Assembly (NCBI GenBank): GCA_002360555.1
Contig: DEQS01000017.1
Span: 4,504-68,503 of the forward strand
Reading direction: 5' to 3'
Length of the DNA stretch: 64,000 nt
Origin: Chloracidobacterium sp. UBA3360
Lineage (GTDB): Bacteria > Acidobacteriota > Blastocatellia > Pyrinomonadales > Pyrinomonadaceae
The notes under the pieces are model-generated. The model searched no databases. It was not told the DNA's origin and saw only the letters and a list, made by a program, of their open reading frames with translations. Every line of letters starts with the position of its first letter. The first letter of the stretch is position 1. Shown in pieces: positions 1-6,664 of the stretch. A program made the translations under genes and the position numbers.

Positions 1-1532
1 TTGTAGTTCTTTAAAAAATTGCCGCCGAGTATGCCCGCCTGTTCAAATCCGGACGCCTCGTTGATGGTGTCTAGGTCGAGAGCGATCGCCATGATGCTGT
101 CGCGTGAGTGCGTTCCGAAGGTGACCTTTGGAAGCAGAAATGTCGGAACATCTTCGGTCACACCGGCAGCCCCGACTACCCTGAGTCGCTCGTCGTTGCT
201 GAACAAGCTGACTCCCTCGGTCCTGGAAACACGGTCCGAGATCACCGAAACGCTCGCCCCGGTATCTACGATAAAATTCAATTTAGAATCGACACCCTGT
301 ATCTCGACCTGGCCGCTCAAAAATCCGCTCGATGTGAGCCGTAATGGCTGTGAACCTACGTTGCTATCCGTAAACTCTTTGCGGTCAGATTCTTTGCGCG
401 TCAGCGAAAATGTCAGATTGCCGTAATCGATGGTCGTCAAAAATTTTGAGATGAGTGCTAGCCCTATGTAGCCGTCAACCGTTTGTCCGCCGCTCTGTCC
501 ATCTGTGTGAAATTTGCGTATGTACACAGGCACATTCCTAATACTGACATCACCCAGCCTGACCTTTTTTAACAATCCGTAGACTATCGCAAAACGCCCA
601 TCGCCGCCGATGCCTCTTGCATGGCCGCCCTTTGCGACGGCCTTTATCTTGCGCTGGGTAGCTACGTCTTCGGACAAAACGGATATGCCCGATCCGGTGT
701 CCAGCACAAACCGGAGCGGTTCCTCGTTGTCGTTGATCCTGAGTTTGATGATCGGACGGTTACCGACGAGCTCGAAATTTACGCTCGTTTGCTCGTTGCT
801 ACCATTGACGTAAAGATTGCCAACGCCGCCAAGGAACTTCAAAAAGCTGATAAGTCCAATTATTCTTGCCCGACGGTCGGCATCAGTGCTTTTTGAGACG
901 CTCAGAAAATCAGAGTATGCCTCCGCTGCCTCTTTGTAGCGTTCGGCCCGGGCTGAGACCTGCGCAAGGGCAAATAGATAATCAGGCTCATTTGGGGATA
1001 GATAAACTGCCTGAAGAAGGTTTGCGTAGCTCGCCGCTAGCCGGTTCTCGTAAAAATCGAGCATTCCGTAACCAGCCCAGGCGAGGTCCTCGTTGCGGTC
1101 GAGAGCTATTGCCGAGTAAAGGACCCTTCGTGCGTCCTGAAATTGACCCGCACTGATAAGCATCGCACCCAAAACAGATCTCGCTCGAGCATTTCTTGGC
1201 TCGGCAAGAACGATCGGATAACAGATCTCGTAGGCTTCGCCAAGCCGGCGTTGTTTGACAAGGACATAAGCGAGCTCGACCTTGGTATCGGTTCGGTTTG
1301 GGTCTATCGCTAGAGCTTTACGCAGCTTTTCCTCGGCTTCGGGCATCAGGCCGGCGCGGGTAAGCTTGGCAGCCTCTTTGATGAGCTTTTTAACGTCGTC
1401 TTTTGTGTCGGTTGCGGCGGCGGATGCGGTTAGCGTGCTCGAAGCGGATATTACCAGGAATGTGAGAACGACCGCCCATTTTGCACGGGTGGCCCGGCTG
1501 AAGGTATTTGCAAATTTACTGCTAAACCGCAT
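1..1532 (-). CDS. TPR protein with two retropepsin-like aspartyl protease lobes (3' end outside window)
   Basis: Read directly from the minus strand: an open frame from ATG at 1532 runs without a stop to the window edge, so the C-terminus is missing. An N-terminal hydrophobic segment (about residues 10-40) looks like a signal peptide. TPR-like helices follow (about 45-250, e.g. a unit with GLMPEAEEKLRKALAIDPN). Two aspartyl protease signatures come next: LDTGSGISVLS with the aspartate near residue 278, and VDTGASVSVIS with the aspartate near residue 423. Retropepsin-family proteins usually carry one such lobe and dimerise; two in one chain could form an internal pseudo-dimer as in pepsin. Likely an exported or periplasmic protease; substrate unknown. 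Family assignment is strong, activity is inferred. Confidence 0.8.
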   Translation of the reverse strand, partial: MRFSSKFANTFSRATRAKWAVVLTFLVISASSTLTASAAATDTKDDVKKLIKEAAKLTRAGLMPEAEEKLRKALAIDPNRTDTKVELAYVLVKQRRLGEAYEICYPIVLAEPRNARARSVLGAMLISAGQFQDARRVLYSAIALDRNEDLAWAGYGMLDFYENRLAASYANLLQAVYLSPNEPDYLFALAQVSARAERYKEAAEAYSDFLSVSKSTDADRRARIIGLISFLKFLGGVGNLYVNGSNEQTSVNFELVGNRPIIKLRINDNEEPLRFVLDTGSGISVLSEDVATQRKIKAVAKGGHARGIGGDGRFAIVYGLLKKVRLGDVSIRNVPVYIRKFHTDGQSGGQTVDGYIGLALISKFLTTIDYGNLTFSLTRKESDRKEFTDSNVGSQPLRLTSSGFLSGQVEIQGVDSKLNFIVDTGASVSVISDRVSRTEGVSLFSNDERLRVVGAAGVTEDVPTFLLPKVTFGTHSRDSIMAIALDLDTINEASGFEQAGILGGNFLKNY

Positions 1533-1562
1533 AATGCAAACTCCGCTATGACGGCGACGAAA

Positions 1563-2225
1563 CTATTTTAATATTACACCCGTTTTCATCGACCACAGCA
1601 CCAAATCTAACTCATCAAAGTCGATCTCGATCTCACGGGTAAATTGTTTCAGCTTGTCTTCAACCGTTAGATACCTGAGACGCGTATTTGGTGGCTTTGG
1701 GTCGTCAATTATTTTTAGCTCGGCGAGACAGTTCAAAACGTGCTTGTCGAGGATCGCGTAGCCGGTAAAACCGATGTTTCGCAGGTAATGGCTCGCCTCT
1801 TTGTAACCGAGGCCTTTTATCCCCGGTTCCTGCACGAGCCAATCGCGTCTGGCGTGGCTACAATCAAAGCCTTCAAGCTTGTTACGCAGTTTGAGATCGC
1901 AATGTTCTAGTAGGAATGAGCGTGAAGCGACGATGTATTTAGAACGAGCATTCGGATAACGGTGAGATCCTACCAGCGCATTAGCAAGCTGCTGCTGATC
2001 GCCGTCCATCAAGATCGGCTTAACCGCCTCAAGCGAGTTAAGCCCCATCCGCGCCGAGCAACCGCCGGTAAAAAAGCAAAAGACCATCTCTTCCCACAAA
2101 ACACGGTCAGTGCCCGACGCTCGAATCGCCGCAAATTCATCCAACCGCCGCCGGATCTCCACCCGCCGCTCAGCGTGCGTTTTCTTTATGTTTTCGATTG
2201 TTATGGGTTCTAGGGTTCGCGTCAC
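1563..2225 (-). CDS. 8-oxoguanine DNA glycosylase/AP lyase, Ogg2-like
   Basis: A helix-hairpin-helix GPD DNA glycosylase of the small Ogg2 type, which removes 8-oxoguanine and nicks the resulting abasic site. The HhH region reads PGIKGLGYKEASHYLRNIG; the lysine of GYKEASH is the expected Schiff-base nucleophile (about K142 with this start) and the aspartate of AILDKHV the activating acid (about D160). The protein ends in a lysine (TGVILK), matching the family's habit of using the C-terminal residue to recognise the oxidised base. A TTG start at 2267 would add 14 residues, but it lies inside an apparent promoter with TATAAT at 2246-2241, so GTG at 2225 is preferred. This family is best known from archaea and a limited set of bacteria. 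It lies just after the AAA/HATPase gene but seems to have its own promoter. Confidence 0.8.
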   Translation of the reverse strand: MTRTLEPITIENIKKTHAERRVEIRRRLDEFAAIRASGTDRVLWEEMVFCFFTGGCSARMGLNSLEAVKPILMDGDQQQLANALVGSHRYPNARSKYIVASRSFLLEHCDLKLRNKLEGFDCSHARRDWLVQEPGIKGLGYKEASHYLRNIGFTGYAILDKHVLNCLAELKIIDDPKPPNTRLRYLTVEDKLKQFTREIEIDFDELDLVLWSMKTGVILK

Positions 2226-2240
2226 AATTTGTCTGCGCCG

Positions 2241-2267
2241 ATTATACCAAAATCGCGAACCTGGCAA
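2241..2267 (-). promoter_or_regulatory. Extended -10 promoter for the Ogg2-like gene
   Basis: On the minus strand a perfect TATAAT (2246-2241) is preceded by TGG, giving an extended -10 element. A TTGCCA hexamer (2267-2262) lies 15 bases upstream, a short but tolerable spacing. Transcription would begin near 2234, about 10 bases before the GTG codon at 2225, so the transcript would be almost leaderless. Confidence 0.5.
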
Positions 2268-2280
2268 ATACGATCCAAAC

Positions 2281-4455
2281 CTATGATTTTGCGATGAACT
2301 TTGTCATCGTGATGCGGGTGCCGTCGTCGGATTGTTCGATGCGGACGTCGTCCATGAGGCCTTTCATGAGTTTTAGGCCCCAGCCGCGGCGGCCTTCTTG
2401 GGGTTCGATCTGTTTCGCGGCTTTGTCGGCCAGGCGGAGGCCGCGATTGGCGATGGTGATGACTATTTTTTCGTCCGTCACGGCAAATTTTTGATGAATC
2501 TTGCGGTCGGGACTTAGGCTGTGCTCGGTTGCGTTGATGCACGCCTCGACGACAGCGGTTTTGATCTGGTTGATCGCTTTGGCAGGGAAATTATGGCGTT
2601 TGGCGATGTCCTCGATGGTGTGGGCGGCGATCATCTCGGTGTCCTCGCCCATCGGGACGGTGATCTCGTATTCGTCGGCAAGAGCGGCGGCAGTGTCGGT
2701 CGCGGTATCGGCACTTAGAATTTGTGCGAGCAGAGCGGCTTGTTTACGACTCGATCCGTAGGCGCTACGGTCACGCATGGATTCGAGTGCGTCGGCGGCG
2801 AAACCTTCGGAAGCGATGAGCCAGATCTTATGATTTTCAAAGCCGCAATGATGCGCAGCCATCTCGAGCCGGTCGCACCAGAAATTTGCCGTCTCAAGCG
2901 TCGCTTCGAGCTTTGACTCGACCTCAGCGGCTATGATGGCAAGTTCCTCGCCGTCGCCGTCAGTCCCGAGTGCGATCACCATCCGCTCGGCATCGGCGAT
3001 CTCGGCGAGCTGCGGATAAAACGCCGCCGCGTTCGCCGTATAGACGATCTGCGGCAGAGCGATCTTGTTGTTATCCTCTTTTATAGCCTGCTGGACTTTT
3101 TCTTCGTCGGCACCCTTTAGCTCATCTTTGAACCGTGCGTAATCGATGAGCGCGGGCGACACCATGCTGCCGTCAAACGCGGCGAGCAGTTCGCGAAGTC
3201 CGAGAGCAGAATTGCGTCGATAAACACGTGCCATCAGAGCCGGAGCACGACGGATGTTGGCGGCTAAGGCCTCGCCGATGACCAATGCCCGTGAGGCTCC
3301 CTCAAGTTTTATCCTCGCGGCGATACGATCCGTTGAGATCACATCGTTGGCATCCGCACGAACTACATCGGACTCGTAACGTATCAATTCACTGCAATTT
3401 AGCCGTCCGAGCAGCCGACTGGCCTCATCGCCGCTGAGGCCAAGATGCTTTTTCCAATAAGCAAATGGAATGCCTGTATCACCCGCACTGTACGTTTCAC
3501 CTAGCAGACGCAATGCCTTTGCCCGCAGTTCAACACTGGGAATTAGCCGGTCAAACATAGCGTCAAACCCGCGCCCGATACGCCCGCCAAATATCTCGTC
3601 GGTGTACGATTCTTGCACTCGGTCAAATGTGTCGAGGCTATCGCCATGCTCACTCGCCGCAGCAAACAGCGAGCGGATCGCTCCGGGCCGTCCGCCAAGC
3701 TGGATCGCTATCAGGTCACGGGTCTGATCGTTGACCGCGACACCAGTTGATGCCGAGAGATTTTCGACAAGCTGTCCTGCGTCAGCCGGTTTTAGGCAAT
3801 TGAGCGGCATTGTCGGGAGCGTCGTCCTGCCAAACATAAACCGACGCTGGCCGCTAAAAATGTACGGGATCGAGCCTCGCGAAAATATTGATACCATGTC
3901 AGCGAGCAGGCTCTCGCCGCCGCTCAACTCGGGCAAAACATCAAGCCCGTCGATCATCACAACACTTTTGGCTCCATGCCCCGCAGCCCGCAAAGGAGCG
4001 CTGAGGCAATTTCGCACAAACGAACTGTCATCGTTCAAACGGCTATCGCTCTTGCACGTCTCTACGAGGCGGTCGATCCAATATCCGTCAGCCGGCACCG
4101 CAAGCTCAGCCAGCTCGCAGATCTCGGGCGACGAATCAAGTATCTTTTTGTCGCTGCGGCGAAACGCGACCGTCTGGAGCAGAAATTCGCGGACAAAACG
4201 AGTCGCTAGAGTTTTTGCATCGACATCACTCGGCTTTATCTCAAAATAGAACGGCACGACTTCGCCGTCACCAACAAAGAACCTGTCGTACGCCTGTCGC
4301 AGCAACTCGGACGCTCCTGCGGACGGTTCGCAAAGCATCGCTAACCCGCCCGTCGCGCTCGAGTGATTGAGCAAACGCTCAAGCTCAGCCTCGCGGCCGA
4401 CAAATTCGTCTGCGTTGCACGTGGCAAAGATCTTATTTTCGACAACTCGTTTCAT
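2281..4455 (-). CDS. AAA-like ATPase domain protein with C-terminal HATPase (RsbW-like) domain
   Basis: A 724-residue cytoplasmic regulator. The N-terminal part has an AAA/Orc1-like layout: DEFVGREAELERLL (about residues 16-29), a P-loop position that reads EPSAGASELL (43-52) and therefore lacks the glycine-lysine-serine/threonine core, and a Walker B-like VVMIDGLD (165-172). A winged-helix-like region and an unrecognised middle (about 430-590) follow. The last 120 residues are a GHKL/HATPase_c_2 domain of the anti-sigma kinase type: N-box EACINATEH, and a G2-like GRRGWGLKLMKGL. The usual G1 DxGxG is replaced by ANRGLRL. It starts immediately after the stop codon of the diguanylate cyclase gene, so the two are probably co-transcribed. 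Role unknown; a switch protein acting on a sigma factor or anti-anti-sigma partner is inference. Confidence 0.7.
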   Translation of the reverse strand: MKRVVENKIFATCNADEFVGREAELERLLNHSSATGGLAMLCEPSAGASELLRQAYDRFFVGDGEVVPFYFEIKPSDVDAKTLATRFVREFLLQTVAFRRSDKKILDSSPEICELAELAVPADGYWIDRLVETCKSDSRLNDDSSFVRNCLSAPLRAAGHGAKSVVMIDGLDVLPELSGGESLLADMVSIFSRGSIPYIFSGQRRFMFGRTTLPTMPLNCLKPADAGQLVENLSASTGVAVNDQTRDLIAIQLGGRPGAIRSLFAAASEHGDSLDTFDRVQESYTDEIFGGRIGRGFDAMFDRLIPSVELRAKALRLLGETYSAGDTGIPFAYWKKHLGLSGDEASRLLGRLNCSELIRYESDVVRADANDVISTDRIAARIKLEGASRALVIGEALAANIRRAPALMARVYRRNSALGLRELLAAFDGSMVSPALIDYARFKDELKGADEEKVQQAIKEDNNKIALPQIVYTANAAAFYPQLAEIADAERMVIALGTDGDGEELAIIAAEVESKLEATLETANFWCDRLEMAAHHCGFENHKIWLIASEGFAADALESMRDRSAYGSSRKQAALLAQILSADTATDTAAALADEYEITVPMGEDTEMIAAHTIEDIAKRHNFPAKAINQIKTAVVEACINATEHSLSPDRKIHQKFAVTDEKIVITIANRGLRLADKAAKQIEPQEGRRGWGLKLMKGLMDDVRIEQSDDGTRITMTKFIAKS

Positions 4456-6489
4456 CTAATTTGCGTTTCCCGGCTCCATATCCTCGAAAGCCTGCACCCG
4501 GTTACGGCCGTTATGTTTCGCATGATAGAGCGCCTTGTCGGCGGCCGATACGATGTTTTCGGCTAGGCACAACTCCGCCGAACAGCTCGCGACGCCGATG
4601 CTAAGCGTTACGCGGCGGTGCGGAAACGCCGTCTCGGCGATGTTGCTGCGGATACGTTCGGCGATGGTCACGGCCTCTTCACTGATCGTCTGCGGCAGCA
4701 GGATGGCAAATTCTTCGCCGCCGTATCGTGCCGCAACATCAGCCCCGCGCAGCGTTTCGCGGATGATGTGGCCGACCATTTTCAGAGCTTCGTCGCCCGC
4801 CGGATGGCCAAACTGGTCGTTGTACGATTTAAATTCATCGACATCGAGCATCATAAAGCTCATCGGAAATCCGTGCCGGTTCGACCGCTTGATCTCTTCC
4901 ATCAGGCGTTCCTCGATGTAGCGGCGGTTGAGCAAACCGGTCAGAGCGTCAGTGACGGAAAGTTGTTCAAACTCGCCGGCACGTTCTTTCAGCGTCGCCC
5001 TGTCGATCGAAACCGCAAGCTGCGGGGCGATCGCCTGAAATAATTCTAGCGATTCTTTGTCAAATGGCTTGCCGCCCGCACGGTCGGTAAAGCTCATCAC
5101 CGCGATCACGTTGCCGCCGATAGTCACCGGGCAGCTCAAAAATGACTTCGACCTATAACCTCGCTCATCAACCGGAGGCAGTCCGGTCTTGCTGATGTCC
5201 GAGACAATGACGGGTTCGTTGCGGTCAAATATTACTTTTGCCACGCGCGTACCCGATTCTTGGCTCGGGTCAAATTCATTACGTGAACCGATAATTGATT
5301 TGATGTCTAACGACTCCGTTGGCTTGTCATAGACCAGCAGCGACGCACGTTCGGCCTGTAATATTTCGGCCGCGTTTTGCGTCAGGCTGAGCCAGAGGTC
5401 ATCGGTCTCGACCGATTTGATGCCGTCGCTAAAACGGCGAACAGCTCCGCCAATAAGTTCGCGGCGGGCAACGTCGCTCCGCAAACGCAGTATCTCTAGC
5501 TGCGGAGCTATCGACTGGCACATGCGGGCAATCTGTTTTTTGCCGCTTTCGGTACCTATTTTGTCAAGGGTTGCAACAGCCGCCGATATCTCACCCGCGA
5601 CACCGATCGGAAAGAGATTCATCGTCCGCACCGCGTCGTCAGGGCCATGCCGCTCGCCAAGCTCAAGCGGCATTTCGTTTTGCAACGCCTCGACCAAACG
5701 GTGGTCGTCAGCCGCAATCCCAAGCCGCACCTTCCGCCCTTTCATCTCGCCATAAGCCGCCCGGTTCTCAAAACCGCCGTTGCTGCGTTCGAGCCAGACG
5801 AGTGCTTTGAAGCCGTAATGATGTGCGAGAAACTCTAAGATCGATTCGGTCGCACGCTGAAAATCTGTTTTCAAAAGCGAACCAAAAAACGCCCGCCACG
5901 CCTGCGTTTCGGCGTTCATCGCATTCGGCGGTACTGATATCTCCTGCTCGGGCTGCGTCGGTTCGGGTTGTTCACCGTCAATCTGTTCAACCGGTTGCTC
6001 GATCGGGGTTTCGGGTAGTTCTACCTCTTCAACTGACTCGATCTCGGCGGTCACTTTCTCCGCCGCTTTCTCGATCTCCGATAGCGAGCCCGTCAGCAGC
6101 ACATTCTCAAAAAATTCGGACGGCGGGTATTTGCTCCAGTCACCGGAGATCGCCCGCTCGGTCGCACGGCGGTAATTTTCGGCTTTGATAAATGTCCGTC
6201 CGACGATGGCGACGAGCCTTTGTCCGGCGTCTGCTATCGGTACCGCGCGGCACTCAAGCCCCGCGTGACACGTGAACGACACCGCGTCGCCAACCTCGGT
6301 CACCTCTTCTAACGCCGTACCACAAAACGCGGCGCATTGGCCGACGTATTTTCCATCAGGGTTGAGGCTCGCACAGATCGAGTTGTTGTTTGCAGACGCG
6401 AGTTCACGCGACGCGTCGGCCACAGCTATCGCCAAGCCAGCGTCATCGGCTATTTGCTCTATCGTCAAAGTTTGTGAAAACTCGCTCAA
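4456..6489 (-). CDS. Diguanylate cyclase with PocR-like, GAF and GGDEF domains
   Basis: A 677-residue soluble signalling protein that should make cyclic di-GMP from two GTP. The N-terminus (about 8-145) resembles a PocR sensory domain, with cysteines in NNNSICASL, GQCAAFCG and SFTCHAGLECRAVPI that may bind a metal or ligand. A proline/glutamate-rich linker is followed by two GAF-like regions (about 205-345 and 360-500). The GGDEF domain (about 510-670) carries an intact GGEEF at about 589-593, preceded five residues earlier by RGAD, the RxxD allosteric product-inhibition site. The start is TTG at 6489: an in-frame stop lies four codons upstream and no better codon exists. The stop abuts the ATG of the AAA/HATPase gene. 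Confidence 0.88.
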   Translation of the reverse strand: MSEFSQTLTIEQIADDAGLAIAVADASRELASANNNSICASLNPDGKYVGQCAAFCGTALEEVTEVGDAVSFTCHAGLECRAVPIADAGQRLVAIVGRTFIKAENYRRATERAISGDWSKYPPSEFFENVLLTGSLSEIEKAAEKVTAEIESVEEVELPETPIEQPVEQIDGEQPEPTQPEQEISVPPNAMNAETQAWRAFFGSLLKTDFQRATESILEFLAHHYGFKALVWLERSNGGFENRAAYGEMKGRKVRLGIAADDHRLVEALQNEMPLELGERHGPDDAVRTMNLFPIGVAGEISAAVATLDKIGTESGKKQIARMCQSIAPQLEILRLRSDVARRELIGGAVRRFSDGIKSVETDDLWLSLTQNAAEILQAERASLLVYDKPTESLDIKSIIGSRNEFDPSQESGTRVAKVIFDRNEPVIVSDISKTGLPPVDERGYRSKSFLSCPVTIGGNVIAVMSFTDRAGGKPFDKESLELFQAIAPQLAVSIDRATLKERAGEFEQLSVTDALTGLLNRRYIEERLMEEIKRSNRHGFPMSFMMLDVDEFKSYNDQFGHPAGDEALKMVGHIIRETLRGADVAARYGGEEFAILLPQTISEEAVTIAERIRSNIAETAFPHRRVTLSIGVASCSAELCLAENIVSAADKALYHAKHNGRNRVQAFEDMEPGNAN

Positions 6490-6603
6490 ATCGGTGATCT
6501 ATCGCTCCCGGATCAAACACCAAGCTCAGATCGCGGATATGTTGCGACCTGGATGTTCTTTTATTTACCTTTGTAATACGGTCAATCGCGTCACTATTTC
6601 ACT

Positions 6604-6633
6604 AAAAAATGAGCTGTCCGAATATTGGACAGC
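6604..6633 (-). terminator. Intrinsic terminator after the FG-GAP gene
   Basis: A stem GCTGTCC (6613-6619) pairs with GGACAGC (6627-6633) around a seven-base loop. On the minus strand it is followed by a run of Ts (As at 6604-6609). It sits 32 bases past the stop of the FG-GAP gene. Confidence 0.75.
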
Positions 6634-6664
6634 CCTGGTTTTGTAGCATATATCGACGCACTAA

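Noticed and set aside
19..1551. Several plus-strand open frames in the first 1.5 kb
   Set aside because: They are shadows of the minus-strand TPR/retropepsin gene, which reads continuously and has recognisable motifs.
2222..2542. Arginine/histidine-rich 106-residue frame
   Set aside because: It overlaps the HATPase domain coding sequence in another frame and has composition typical of antisense shadow frames.
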